From Bacteroidales bacterium (GTDB taxonomy: Bacteria > Bacteroidota > Bacteroidia > Bacteroidales > UBA4417), in contig JADJHD010000021.1 in NCBI GenBank assembly GCA_016707705.1, positions 1 through 64,000 on the forward strand: DNA of 64,000 bases. Reading direction: 5' to 3'. Shown here piece by piece: positions 8,440 to 17,703 of this stretch. The notes below the pieces were generated by a model, which saw nothing but the letters and a program-made list of their open reading frames with translations, did not search any database and was not told the DNA's origin. The position numbers and the translations under genes were made by a program. The stretch's first letter is position 1. Every line of letters begins with the position of its first letter.

Positions 8440-11286
8440 ATGAATTATAAACGCTTACTCCTTAGTCTTTCCTTTTCCCTCCTTGTTTCTGTTTTGATTG
8501 CCCAGGAGTTTACGGTTTCCGGGACTCTTATGAATGAGCAGGATCAGTCTCCATTGGTTGGGGCAACCGTTCGTCTTGCCAGCGCAAAGGATTCACTCAG
8601 GGTGAAATATACAACCAGCGGCAAGCAGGGTGAATTCAGCTTCAGTAAACTTATGAAGGGGCCTTATAAGCTTGAGATCACCTTTATCGGATTTGAGAAA
8701 GTAAATCAAATGGTGTTTGCCGGAAGGACTGAAAACCTGGGAATCATCAATATCAAGCCATCATCCACTACCCTGGGAGGTGTTGACGTCAATGGAACGG
8801 CTATCAGGGCTGAACAGAAGGGGGATACAACACAGTATAATTCCAGCGCTTTCAAGGTAAGTCAGGATGCCACAACAGAGGATCTTGTAAAGAAGATGCC
8901 CGGAATCACCATTGAAAACGGGACTGTGAAAGCTCATGGTGAGGAGGTGAAGAAAGTCCTGGTCGACGGCAAGCAATTCTTTGGAGATGATCCTTCAGTA
9001 ACCCTTAAAAACCTTCCGGCTGAAGTAGTGGACAAGATCCAGGTTTTTGACAAACTTTCTGATCAGGCTGCATGGACAGGGTTTGATGATGGAAGCGGAC
9101 AAAAGACAATTAATATTGTTACGAAGAATGCCCGTAATTCGGGACAGTTTGGCAAATTCTCTGCAGGCTATGGTACGGATGACCGTTATCTGCTGGGGGC
9201 CAATATGAATATTTTCGACGGACAGAAGAGGATTACCCTGCTAGCTATGAGCAATAATGTGAACCAGCAGAATTTCTCTGCGGATGATGTTATTGGGAGT
9301 GGCAGTGGGGGACGGCAGCAGGGACAACCCGGCAGACCATCAATGGGCGGAATGCAAATGGGTCCACAGAGCGGAATCTTCAGCACACATGCCATCGGAG
9401 CAAATTATACGAATTCATGGGGGACAAAGCTTACCCTTAATTTCAGCTATTTCTGGAATAATGGAGTAAATGATACCCGTAAAATCCTGAACAGGCAGTA
9501 CCTGTTGAATAATGAGGTCAGCCAGTATTATGGTGAGCAGAGTACTTCCTCTACTGATAATGTGAATCACCGCTTCAATATGAGGCTTGAGTATAATATC
9601 GATACCAACAATTCCATTATTCTTTCACCACGCTTCAGCATACAGGATAACAGGAGCATCAGTGATCTGGATGGAAGCACCTCGCTTACCGAAGCCTTCC
9701 TACCCCTGGATCTCCTTAATTCCACGGTTAACAACAATGATAATACTGCCAAGGGGTATAATTTCAATAATGAGATACTTTACAGGCATAAATTCCTGAA
9801 AAAGGGCAGGACCGTTTCCCTTAACCTTTCTACGGGTCTTACTAACCGTGATAAGGATAATTTTACCCTGACGGAAAGCCGGTATGATATTCAAAATCCG
9901 CCAACCATTGTTGATTCGGTGGATCAATACGGTCATTCACTTTCGAACGGACTAACCTTGTCATCTAATCTGGTTTATACTGAGCCTATTGGGAAGAACA
10001 GTCAGCTGCAATTCAACTATACGGTATCCTGGGCCGACAACGATAATGACAAGAAAACCTATAATTATGTAACAGCTGAGCAGCAGTACAATCTTTTCGA
10101 TTCTCTGCTTTCAAATATTTATGATAATCAATATCTGACTCATAAAGCCGGGGCTGGTTATATTTACCAGACAGAGAAGGCGAATTTAACGTCTAGCTTT
10201 ACCTATCAGTATGCATCACTTAAGGGAGAAACGACATTCCCGTTCAACGATTCAACGGATAGAACCTTCAATAATATCCTGCCTAACCTGATGTTCAACT
10301 ATAAGTTCTCGAAAGTGACGAATCTCAGGGTCGTTTATCGTTTGAATACCAATGCACCATCAACCGGACAATTGCAGAATGTAATTGATAATTCAAATCC
10401 TCTCTTGCTTACTACCGGTAATCCACTTCTGAAGCAGGAAAAACGACATTTTGCGATGTCGAGGTTCTCACATTCAAATCAGGATAAAACAGCCAATATC
10501 TTCGGAATGCTTTTCTTCCAGAAAACGCAGGATTATATTGGTAACTCTACCATTATAGCCACCTCAGATACTTTGGTGAACAATCAGCTGGTCAAGAGAG
10601 GCGCTCAATTAACCAGGCCGCAGAATCTTGACGGAGCATGGAATATCAGGACACTGGTAACAGTTGGATTCCCTATCAAGCCAATCAAATGTAATCTGAA
10701 TTTCAATACCGGACTCAGCTACAACAAGCTCCCCAGTCTGATCAACAGCAGGCTGAATGAATCGAATACTTATGGTATCAACGTCGGGACAGTGCTGAGC
10801 AGCAATATTTCCGAGAAGCTGGATTTCACGCTTACCTATAACCTGAACTACAACCTGGTTGACAATACCATTCAGCCACAGCTCAACAGCGACTACTTTT
10901 TCCAGATCGGCTCATTGCAGCTCAATTGGGAATTCTGGAAAGGATTTTTCTTCCAGAACAGCGTGACCTATCAGCAGTACAATGGTCTCTCTGCCAGTGT
11001 TACTGACAGTTATACACTTTGGAATTTTAACCTTGGCAAGAAAATCTTCAAGAACAAGGCCGGCGAAATCAAGCTGTCCTGTTATGATATCCTTGACCAG
11101 AACAAGAGCATTAGCCGCTCTGTCACCGATATGTATATTGAAGATTCCGATACAGAAGTGCTGAGGCAATATTTTATGCTCTCTTTTACCTATAGTCTCA
11201 GAAAATTCAACGGGAAAGCACCTAATATGGAAGGTGGACCCGATAGGAGAGGTTTTGATGGTCGTCCGGAGTTCCACTCCCACTAG
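8440..11286 (+). CDS. Outer-membrane beta-barrel protein with carboxypeptidase-like N-terminal domain
   Basis: An outer-membrane protein of 948 residues. The ATG at 8440 gives an exact signal peptide (MNYKRLLLSLSFSLLVSVLI); an in-frame ATG at 8413 would add nine residues. After the signal comes a carboxypeptidase-regulatory-like beta domain (VSGTLMNEQDQSPLVGATV, about 25-105), then a TonB-receptor plug-like segment (DLVKKMPGITIENGTVKAHG, VLVDGKQFFGDDP, about 145-210), then a long barrel of alternating aromatic strands of the OMP_b-brl_3 type. A Gly/Gln/Met-rich loop lies near residues 285-315. Unlike SusC proteins it has no SusD partner next to it, so the substrate is unknown. A hairpin terminator follows, so it is a single-gene unit. 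Confidence 0.88.
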   Translation: MNYKRLLLSLSFSLLVSVLIAQEFTVSGTLMNEQDQSPLVGATVRLASAKDSLRVKYTTSGKQGEFSFSKLMKGPYKLEITFIGFEKVNQMVFAGRTENLGIINIKPSSTTLGGVDVNGTAIRAEQKGDTTQYNSSAFKVSQDATTEDLVKKMPGITIENGTVKAHGEEVKKVLVDGKQFFGDDPSVTLKNLPAEVVDKIQVFDKLSDQAAWTGFDDGSGQKTINIVTKNARNSGQFGKFSAGYGTDDRYLLGANMNIFDGQKRITLLAMSNNVNQQNFSADDVIGSGSGGRQQGQPGRPSMGGMQMGPQSGIFSTHAIGANYTNSWGTKLTLNFSYFWNNGVNDTRKILNRQYLLNNEVSQYYGEQSTSSTDNVNHRFNMRLEYNIDTNNSIILSPRFSIQDNRSISDLDGSTSLTEAFLPLDLLNSTVNNNDNTAKGYNFNNEILYRHKFLKKGRTVSLNLSTGLTNRDKDNFTLTESRYDIQNPPTIVDSVDQYGHSLSNGLTLSSNLVYTEPIGKNSQLQFNYTVSWADNDNDKKTYNYVTAEQQYNLFDSLLSNIYDNQYLTHKAGAGYIYQTEKANLTSSFTYQYASLKGETTFPFNDSTDRTFNNILPNLMFNYKFSKVTNLRVVYRLNTNAPSTGQLQNVIDNSNPLLLTTGNPLLKQEKRHFAMSRFSHSNQDKTANIFGMLFFQKTQDYIGNSTIIATSDTLVNNQLVKRGAQLTRPQNLDGAWNIRTLVTVGFPIKPIKCNLNFNTGLSYNKLPSLINSRLNESNTYGINVGTVLSSNISEKLDFTLTYNLNYNLVDNTIQPQLNSDYFFQIGSLQLNWEFWKGFFFQNSVTYQQYNGLSASVTDSYTLWNFNLGKKIFKNKAGEIKLSCYDILDQNKSISRSVTDMYIEDSDTEVLRQYFMLSFTYSLRKFNGKAPNMEGGPDRRGFDGRPEFHSH

Positions 11287-11312
11287 CATTCAATAATTTA
11301 CCTGCAAAAAAC

Positions 11313-11356
11313 AAAGGCAGGAATATCCGGTTTCAGGGTATTCCTGCTTTGCTTTT
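11313..11356 (+). terminator. Intrinsic terminator after the beta-barrel gene
   Basis: Arms GCAGGAATA (11317-11325) and TATTCCTGC (11339-11347), extended by AAA/TTT pairs, followed by a T-rich tail (TTTGCTTTT). It lies 27 bases after the stop codon. Confidence 0.75.
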
Positions 11357-11544
11357 ATCATCCGCATTATCAGGTCTTTATATTAGATTTTCAGCAATAC
11401 TTTTCGAGGAATCGGAGACAATCCGTCATTTCAGAGTACTCTAAAAAAGTACTGATTTTCTTAAATCAACATCTTTTCAAACCAAAGCCTTTGATAATTG
11501 TTAAATATGCAATTCAACTTCATGCTTATTCGGGGCTAAATTGC

Positions 11545-11552
11545 TACTTTTG
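11545..11552 (+). promoter_or_regulatory. -7 promoter box of the suf operon
   Basis: TACTTTTG is a full match to TAnnTTTG, 61 bases before the sufB start. The -33 region lacks a clear TTTG, which would fit a promoter that needs an activator. I see no binding site for a known regulator. Confidence 0.5.
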
Positions 11553-11613
11553 TCACGCTGTTTTTATTTAAACTAAAAATAAATAGCGATCAGCCTGCAA
11601 CTATTGATTCTAG

Positions 11614-13062
11614 ATGGAAAAGGAACAAAACAACATATTGGATGAAGTAACCCAGGGGGAGTATAAATATGGTTTCTATACGGATATCGAAATGGAAACC
11701 GCTCCGGTTGGGTTGAGTGAGGAGACAGTCCGATTCATTTCTGCAAAAAAGAATGAGCCGGCATGGTTGCTTGAGTTCCGCCTTAAGGCTTTCAGGCATT
11801 GGCAAACGCTGCAGGAACCTACCTGGGCGCATCTCCATCACCCGCCCATCAATTACCAGGATATCATCTACTATGCAGCTCCCAAGCGCAAGAAGGAATT
11901 AAAGAGCCTTGAAGAAGTAGATCCTGAATTGCTGGATACCTTTAACAAGCTTGGGATTTCATTAGAAGAGCAGAAACGCCTGAGTGGTGTTGCCGTGGAT
12001 GCCGTTATCGACAGTGTTTCAGTGAAGACCACCTTTACCGAGACCCTTTCAAAGTACGGTATCATCTTCTGTTCTTTCAGTGAGGCCGTCCAGAACCATC
12101 CCGACCTGGTAAAGCAATACCTTGCAACCGTAGTCCCGCATACCGATAACTACTTCGCAGCCCTTAATTCAGCAGTATTCAGCGATGGATCCTTCTGCTA
12201 CGTTCCAAAGGGTGTGCGTTGTCCGATTGAGCTCTCAACCTATTTCCGAATCAATGCTGCTAATACCGGACAGTTCGAACGTACGCTCATAGTTGCCGAC
12301 GAAGGTGCCTATGTCAGCTACATGGAAGGCTGCACTGCTCCCATGCGCGACGAGAATCAGCTGCATGCTGCCATCGTCGAAATTATTGCCATGAAGGATG
12401 CTGAGGTAAAATACAGTACTGTCCAGAACTGGTATCCGGGCAATAAGGAAGGGGTAGGTGGAATCTATAATTTCGTCACCAAAAGGGGGATGTGCAAGGG
12501 AAGTCATTCCAAGATTTCCTGGACTCAGGTGGAAACCGGTTCAGCAATCACCTGGAAGTATCCTTCGGTAGTCCTGATGGGTGATTATTCGGTAGGGGAG
12601 TTCTACTCTGTTGCCGTTACCAACAACTATCAGCAGGCAGATACCGGTACCAAGATGCTGCACCTGGGCAAGAATACCCGCTCTACCATCATTTCCAAGG
12701 GTATCTCGGCAGGTAAAAGCAATAACAGCTACCGCGGACTGGTAAAGATTATCAAGCGGGCTGAAAATTCAAGAAATTTCTCGCAATGTGATTCCCTGCT
12801 TTTGGGGGATCAATGCGGAGCACATACTTACCCCTACATCAACACCGAAAATCAAAGCTCGATTGTTGAGCATGAGGCCACAACCTCAAAGATCTCCGAT
12901 GATCAGCTATTCTATTGCAATCAACGCGGTATAGGTACCGAAAGTGCCATCGGCTTGATTGTTAACGGCTACGCCAAGGAGGTTCTTCAACACCTTCCCA
13001 TGGAGTTCGCCGTTGAAGCACAGAAACTGCTGGCGATAAGTTTGGAAGGAAGTGTGGGTTAG
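11614..13062 (+). CDS. sufB: Fe-S cluster assembly scaffold subunit SufB
   Basis: SufB is the scaffold on which new iron-sulfur clusters are built, in a complex with SufC and SufD. The 482-residue product has the normal length. It carries the family's YGIIFCSFSEAVQNHPDLV, the SYMEGCTAPMRDENQLHAA region and the C-terminal QCDSLLLGDQCGAHTYPYI and VEHEATTSKISDDQLFYC segments that bear the conserved Cys, Glu and His residues of the cluster site. It is the first gene of the operon sufBCDSET, but 364 bases of repeats separate it from sufC, so it may be expressed to a different level from the rest. Confidence 0.97.
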   Translation: MEKEQNNILDEVTQGEYKYGFYTDIEMETAPVGLSEETVRFISAKKNEPAWLLEFRLKAFRHWQTLQEPTWAHLHHPPINYQDIIYYAAPKRKKELKSLEEVDPELLDTFNKLGISLEEQKRLSGVAVDAVIDSVSVKTTFTETLSKYGIIFCSFSEAVQNHPDLVKQYLATVVPHTDNYFAALNSAVFSDGSFCYVPKGVRCPIELSTYFRINAANTGQFERTLIVADEGAYVSYMEGCTAPMRDENQLHAAIVEIIAMKDAEVKYSTVQNWYPGNKEGVGGIYNFVTKRGMCKGSHSKISWTQVETGSAITWKYPSVVLMGDYSVGEFYSVAVTNNYQQADTGTKMLHLGKNTRSTIISKGISAGKSNNSYRGLVKIIKRAENSRNFSQCDSLLLGDQCGAHTYPYINTENQSSIVEHEATTSKISDDQLFYCNQRGIGTESAIGLIVNGYAKEVLQHLPMEFAVEAQKLLAISLEGSVG

Positions 13063-13064
13063 TG

Positions 13065-13275
13065 ATGTGGAGATGTGGAGATGTGGAGATGTGAAGATGC
13101 GCAGCGAAGCGGAGTCCCGTCGCGTAGGGTTTAGATAAAGGGCTAATGTTTGAAGTGACGGGATGAGGATGCGCAGCGAAGCGGAGTCCGCCGGCTGGCG
13201 ATGGAGATGTGAGGATGTGGAGATGTGAGGATGTGGAGATGTGAGGATGGGGAATTTGTCCGCCGGCTAGCGGAT
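13065..13275. repeat. Block of short tandem and interspersed repeats between sufB and sufC
   Basis: Contains two runs of a GATGTGGAGAT-type unit (about 13065-13096 and 13203-13249), two identical 22-base copies beginning GATGCGCAGCGAAGCGGAGT (13096-13117 and 13168-13189), and two GC palindromes, TCCGCCGGCTGGCG near 13187 and TCCGCCGGCTAGCGGA near 13260. No ORF with coding character is present on either strand. Confidence 0.8.
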
Positions 13276-13302
13276 GAGAATGGACAAGAATTATAAATAA
13301 CT

Positions 13303-13356
13303 AAATCCGTGTTAATCAGTGTCATCTGTGTCATCTGTGTTCTAATTTAGCTACTT
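13303..13356. repeat. Dispersed intergenic repeat, copy 2 (reverse orientation)
   Basis: The reverse complement of the family at 6862-6917 and 27190-27264: on the minus strand it reads AAGTAGCTAAATTAGAACAC, then two GATGACACA-type units, then GATTAACACGGATTT. It lies 70 bases before the sufC start. Confidence 0.8.
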
Positions 13357-13426
13357 GAACAACCTCGAACTCCGAACCTCGAACCCCGAACAATAAATAG
13401 CAACAACAGAAAAAGTACAACATACA

Positions 13427-14173
13427 ATGCTTACAATCAAGAATCTATACGCTTCCATACATGGGAAGGAAATTTTGAAGGGTGTGAACCTGGAAGTAAA
13501 TGCAGGAGAAGTGCATGCAATCATGGGACCGAATGGAACCGGGAAAAGCACACTTTCCTATGTGATTGCCGGAAGACAGGGGTATGAAGTAACCAGCGGT
13601 GAAATCATATTCAAGGGAAGAAACCTGCTGGAACTCTCCACTGAAGAAAGAGCCTGTGAAGGCATCTTCCTTGGATTCCAGTATCCTGTTGAAATTCCCG
13701 GTGTTTCCATCACCAATTTCCTTCGTACCGCCATCAACGAACAGCGCAAGTACAAAGGTCTGGATCCCATTCCGGCCAAGGATTTTCTTGCACAGATGGA
13801 AGAAAAGAAAAAGATGCTTGAGTTACAGGATAAGCTGACCAATCGCTCAGTTAACGAAGGATTCTCGGGTGGAGAAAAGAAAAAGAATGAAATCTTCCAG
13901 ATGGCCATGCTGGAGCCTTCACTTGCAATTCTTGACGAAACTGATTCAGGGCTCGATATTGACGCCTTGCGAATTGTTGCAACCGGCGTTAACAAATTGC
14001 GCCGACCCGACAATGCTACTGTTGTAATTACCCATTACCAGCGTCTGCTGGATTATATAGTTCCCGATGTGGTTCATGTGCTGTTCGACGGTAGAATTGT
14101 GAAGACAGGCGGCAAGGAATTGGCCCTTGAACTTGAAGAGAAAGGATATGAATGGATCAAAAGTCAGATTTGA
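13427..14173 (+). CDS. sufC: Fe-S assembly ATPase SufC
   Basis: SufC is the ABC-type ATPase of the SufBCD scaffold; ATP binding drives the change in SufB-SufD that lets clusters form. In the 248 residues are Walker A GPNGTGKST (about 35-43), the signature FSGGEKKKNE (about 146-155), Walker B LAILDETDSGLD (about 165-176) and the H-loop histidine in VVITHYQRLLDYI. The SGGEKKKNE variant, in place of SGGQ, is typical of SufC. The end overlaps the chosen start of sufD by 22 bases, which suggests translational coupling. Confidence 0.97.
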   Translation: MLTIKNLYASIHGKEILKGVNLEVNAGEVHAIMGPNGTGKSTLSYVIAGRQGYEVTSGEIIFKGRNLLELSTEERACEGIFLGFQYPVEIPGVSITNFLRTAINEQRKYKGLDPIPAKDFLAQMEEKKKMLELQDKLTNRSVNEGFSGGEKKKNEIFQMAMLEPSLAILDETDSGLDIDALRIVATGVNKLRRPDNATVVITHYQRLLDYIVPDVVHVLFDGRIVKTGGKELALELEEKGYEWIKSQI

Positions 14174-15606
14174 TCTCGAAACACGAACTGAAAATGAGGG
14201 ACCTGTCATTAGAAACTAACCTGAAATCCGCACTGGAGGCTTTATTCCATGAGAGGAATGAAACCTTCTATGCCTCGGATATACCCTTTGTTGCCAAAGC
14301 CAGGCAGGAAGCATTCAGCAATTTTATCCGTCTTGGATTCCCAAATCCCAGACTGGAAAACTGGAGAGGCACCGACCTGTCGAAAGCTCTGGACACAACC
14401 TATGAATTCCTGGTTGAAGCTCCGGGTGATGAAATTGATGTAGAGAAGATATTCCAGTGTGAAGTCCCGCATTTTGAGACTTTTCTGGTTGCACAGCTGA
14501 ATGGATGGTACGTATATCGCCAGAGTCCGCTTACCGAACTTGCCAATGGTGTGATTATTGGCAGTCTGGCTGCAGCCTTCGAAAAATACCCGGAACTGGT
14601 TTCAAAACATTACGGCAAATACGCATCAACCGAAAAGGAAGGCCTGATCGCGCTCAATACTGCCTTCGCACAGGATGGAATCTTCATATACGTGCCGGAT
14701 AATGTCACCGTCCCCGATGTAGTTCAGATGGTGAATATCGTCGACAGCGAACAAAACCTCATGCTGCAGGCCCGCAATCTGGTGATTCTTGGGAACAACA
14801 GCCATTTGAAGCTGGTGCAGTGCGATGATTCAATCAACCACCGATACACCTTCATTAACTCTGTTTCCGAATTCTACATTGGAAAGGATTCCAGCGTTGA
14901 TCACTACAAGCTTCAGAACAAGGACGAGCATTCCACCCTGATCAATTCCCTCTTTTTCCAGATGGAATCGGGAAGTAACCTCTCCTCCAACTCCATAAGT
15001 CTGAACGGCGGCATCATCCGCAATAATACCGATGTTAAGCTTGCAGGGGAGAACAGTTCTGCGAATATCTATGGTGTATATCTCATGGACCGCAATCAGC
15101 ATGTTGACAATCATGTGCGGATTGATCACCTGGTCCCCAAATGCCAGAGCAATGAGCTGTTCAAGGGCATACTGGATGACCATGCCAGTGGCGTATTCAA
15201 CGGACATGTGATTGTCCATAAGGATGCCCAGCAAACCAATGCCTTCCAGACGAACAAGAATATTCTGCTTACCGATAAGGCGACCATCGATACCAAGCCT
15301 TTCCTCGAAATCTATGCTGATGATGTGAAGTGCAGCCATGGAGCCACTGTTGGTCAGCTTGATGCTGATGCCATGTTCTATATCCGCAGCAGGGGCATCA
15401 GTGAGGAGAATGCCCGTATCCTGCTGATGTATGCTTTTGCCGCAGAAGTGGTGAATAAAATTACCATCCCGGAGCTTCGCCAGCGTATCGACGATATGGT
15501 TAAGAAGCGCCTGAGGGGAGAGTTGTCCATCTGCGACCAGTGTGTGCTGCACTGCAGTTCACAGGAAAAAAAGCTTACCTTTGATATCGATGTTACAAGG
15601 ATATAA
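14152..15606 (+). CDS. sufD: Fe-S cluster assembly protein SufD
   Basis: SufD is the SufB paralogue that completes the SufBC2D complex and helps bring in iron. The 484-residue product ends in a beta-helix domain and helical tail with the conserved QTNAFQTNKNILLTDKA, DDVKCSHGATVGQLD and CDQCVLHCS segments. The His in CSHGA is the residue thought to act with SufB at the cluster site. Two starts are possible: ATG 14152 inside sufC, or ATG 14194 (MRDLSLETN), which would leave a 20-base gap and remove 14 residues. I cannot decide between them from sequence. Confidence 0.95.
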   Translation: MDQKSDLISKHELKMRDLSLETNLKSALEALFHERNETFYASDIPFVAKARQEAFSNFIRLGFPNPRLENWRGTDLSKALDTTYEFLVEAPGDEIDVEKIFQCEVPHFETFLVAQLNGWYVYRQSPLTELANGVIIGSLAAAFEKYPELVSKHYGKYASTEKEGLIALNTAFAQDGIFIYVPDNVTVPDVVQMVNIVDSEQNLMLQARNLVILGNNSHLKLVQCDDSINHRYTFINSVSEFYIGKDSSVDHYKLQNKDEHSTLINSLFFQMESGSNLSSNSISLNGGIIRNNTDVKLAGENSSANIYGVYLMDRNQHVDNHVRIDHLVPKCQSNELFKGILDDHASGVFNGHVIVHKDAQQTNAFQTNKNILLTDKATIDTKPFLEIYADDVKCSHGATVGQLDADAMFYIRSRGISEENARILLMYAFAAEVVNKITIPELRQRIDDMVKKRLRGELSICDQCVLHCSSQEKKLTFDIDVTRI

Positions 15607-15651
15607 AACCCTTGAGCCGATTACCCCATAACCCTTCAATCGAAAGTTGTC

Positions 15652-16872
15652 TTGAACACATTACTCGATAAAATCCGGTCTGATTTTCCCATTCTGCAGC
15701 AGGAATCGTTTGGCAAGCCCCTGGCATATTTTGACAATGCCGCCACCACGCAGAAGCCAGCAATGGTGATAGATGCAATAGATCAGTATTACCGTGAAGC
15801 CAATTCAAATGTTCACAGGGGTGTGCACAGGATGAGCCAGATGGCTACGAGAGCCTATGAAGGAGCCAGGACTAAGGTTGCAAGCTTCCTTAATGCATCT
15901 TCCTCAGCTGAGATTATTTTCACGAGGGGAACCACGGAAGCTATCAATCTGGTTGCCTCTTCTTTTGGTGAAGCTTTCATTCATGAAGGAGATGAAGTCA
16001 TTGTTTCCGCTCTGGAGCACCATTCCAACATAGTGCCCTGGCAGCAGCTCTGTTTTAAGAAGAAGGCTGTTCTGAGGGTGATTCCTGTTTTCGATAATGG
16101 AGAACTCGATATAGATGCACTGAAATCCCTGTTTAATTCCAAAACCAGGATTCTCGCTGTTAACCATATTTCCAATGCCCTCGGCACCATCAACCCGGTA
16201 AGGGAAATCATCAGGATGGCTCATGAAAATGGGGTGCCTGTATTGCTTGACGGAGCTCAGGGATTATCCCACGGACCGGTGGATGTGCAGGAGATGGGCT
16301 GCGATTTTTACGCCTTTTCAGCACATAAGATGTATGGCCCGATGGGAATTGGCGGATTATATGGCAAAAAAGAATGGCTTGATAAGATGCCCCCTTACCA
16401 GTACGGAGGTGAGATGATCTCGAAGGTTACCTTTGAGAATACAACTTTCAATGAACTGCCCTACAAGTTTGAAGCCGGCACACCAAATGTTGCCGATGCC
16501 ATTGGGCTGGGAGTTGCCATTGATTATTTGCAAGGAATAGGCTGGGATTTTGTAAGGCAGCAGGAAGCTGATCTTCTGGCTTACGGAACTGAAAAAATAT
16601 CCGCCATTCCTGGGGTCAGGATTATCGGGACAGCAGCACAAAAGGCAAGCATTATTTCCTTTGTGATGGATAAGATACACTTCTACGATGCCGGTTCCAT
16701 CATCGACCAGATGGGTGTAGCCGTCAGGACTGGGAATCATTGTACACAGCCGCTTATGGATCGTCTGGGTATACTGGGAACCATCAGGGCATCCTTCTCA
16801 TTCTACAATACAAGGGAGGAAATTGACAGGCTGGTGGAGTCTGTTGTTAAAGTGAAAGAACTTTTTGACTAG
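15652..16872 (+). CDS. sufS: Cysteine desulfurase SufS
   Basis: SufS is a PLP enzyme that takes sulfur from L-cysteine as an enzyme persulfide and passes it to SufE. The 406-residue product shows YFDNAATTQKP near the N-terminus, HHSNIVPWQ (residues about 123-131), the PLP lysine in FSAHKMYGPMGIGGLYGKK (about 222-240) and the active-site Cys in RTGNHCTQPLMDRL (about 362-375). The start must be TTG at 15652, since no ATG or GTG lies before the conserved N-terminus in this frame. It follows sufD by 45 bases. Confidence 0.96.
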   Translation: MNTLLDKIRSDFPILQQESFGKPLAYFDNAATTQKPAMVIDAIDQYYREANSNVHRGVHRMSQMATRAYEGARTKVASFLNASSSAEIIFTRGTTEAINLVASSFGEAFIHEGDEVIVSALEHHSNIVPWQQLCFKKKAVLRVIPVFDNGELDIDALKSLFNSKTRILAVNHISNALGTINPVREIIRMAHENGVPVLLDGAQGLSHGPVDVQEMGCDFYAFSAHKMYGPMGIGGLYGKKEWLDKMPPYQYGGEMISKVTFENTTFNELPYKFEAGTPNVADAIGLGVAIDYLQGIGWDFVRQQEADLLAYGTEKISAIPGVRIIGTAAQKASIISFVMDKIHFYDAGSIIDQMGVAVRTGNHCTQPLMDRLGILGTIRASFSFYNTREEIDRLVESVVKVKELFD

Positions 16873-16908
16873 ATTTGGAACTACAAAATACTACAGTAAA
16901 GAATCAGA

Positions 16909-17337
16909 ATGACTATCAAGGATACCATAGAAGAGATTGTCGGTGAGTTTTCCCTGTTTGAGGACTGGATGGATAAGTACAATTACCTTATCGATATGGG
17001 GAAATCGTTGCCTGTGCTGGACGATAAATACAAAATTGATTCCAACCTGATAACCGGCTGCCAGTCGCGGGTTTGGCTTCATTCAGAATACAAGGATGGG
17101 CAGATTATTTTTGCTGCCGACAGCGATGCGGTTATCACCAAAGGCATTGTAAACCTGCTGATCCGTGTTTTTTCCAATCATACCCCGGAAGAGATTATCG
17201 GTGCAGAAACTGAATTTCTGGATGTGATCGGATTGAAGGATCACCTCTCTCCAACCCGCAGCAACGGGCTTCTTTCAATGATCAAGCAGATCAAATTGTA
17301 CGCACTGGCCTACAAGGCACAGGGAAACGCGGTTTGA
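16909..17337 (+). CDS. sufE: Sulfur acceptor protein SufE
   Basis: SufE takes the persulfide from SufS and hands the sulfur to SufB. In the 142 residues, the key segment is LITGCQSRVWLHSE (about 46-59), whose Cys is the sulfur acceptor, preceded by FDDW-like FEDWMDKYNYLIDMGK. It lies 36 bases after sufS and 19 before the sufT-like gene, in one operon. Confidence 0.95.
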   Translation: MTIKDTIEEIVGEFSLFEDWMDKYNYLIDMGKSLPVLDDKYKIDSNLITGCQSRVWLHSEYKDGQIIFAADSDAVITKGIVNLLIRVFSNHTPEEIIGAETEFLDVIGLKDHLSPTRSNGLLSMIKQIKLYALAYKAQGNAV

Positions 17338-17356
17338 TACACCTCAGTCAAGAGCC

Positions 17357-17689
17357 ATGATGAATATGCAGAATATCGAGTATAAGAATATGCTTAGTGA
17401 GCGTGTGGTACAGGTGCTGAAAACCATTTTCGATCCTGAGATTCCTGTGAATATCTATGAGCTCGGACTGATCTATGATATTTTGATTGACGATGATTCC
17501 GTTGCCCATGTAAGGATGACACTCACTTCGCCCAATTGTCCGGTTGCCGAGGATCTCCCCATCGAAGTGCATGAAAAGGTAAAACTTGCCGAAGGCATCA
17601 CTGATGTAAAGGTTACTTTGACCTTTGAGCCACCCTGGGACAGGAATATGATTTCCGATGCAGGCTTGCTTGAACTGGGGTTCCTCTAG
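17357..17689 (+). CDS. sufT: SufT-like Fe-S maturation protein (MIP18/DUF59 family)
   Basis: A 110-residue single-domain member of the MIP18 (DUF59) family, with FDPEIPVNIYELGLIYDI (about 25-42) and the conserved TSPNCPVAEDLP loop with its Cys (about 57-68). Family members act late in Fe-S protein maturation, and SufT is often the last gene of suf operons, as here. Two or more Met codons lie at the N-terminus (MMNMQN), so the precise start is open. This gene ends the suf operon; a frameshifted hicB gene converges on it from the other strand. Confidence 0.9.
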   Translation: MMNMQNIEYKNMLSERVVQVLKTIFDPEIPVNIYELGLIYDILIDDDSVAHVRMTLTSPNCPVAEDLPIEVHEKVKLAEGITDVKVTLTFEPPWDRNMISDAGLLELGFL

Positions 17690-17703
17690 GATATTCAGGC
17701 AGA

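Noticed and set aside
13558..14013. Long open frame of 151 codons on the minus strand inside sufC
   Set aside because: It is antisense to a clear SufC gene and its text is Ser-rich with no family likeness; it mirrors the codon pattern of the real gene.
14830..15552. Open frame of 240 codons on the minus strand inside sufD
   Set aside because: Antisense to a conserved gene in full register with it, with no start context and no recognisable motif.
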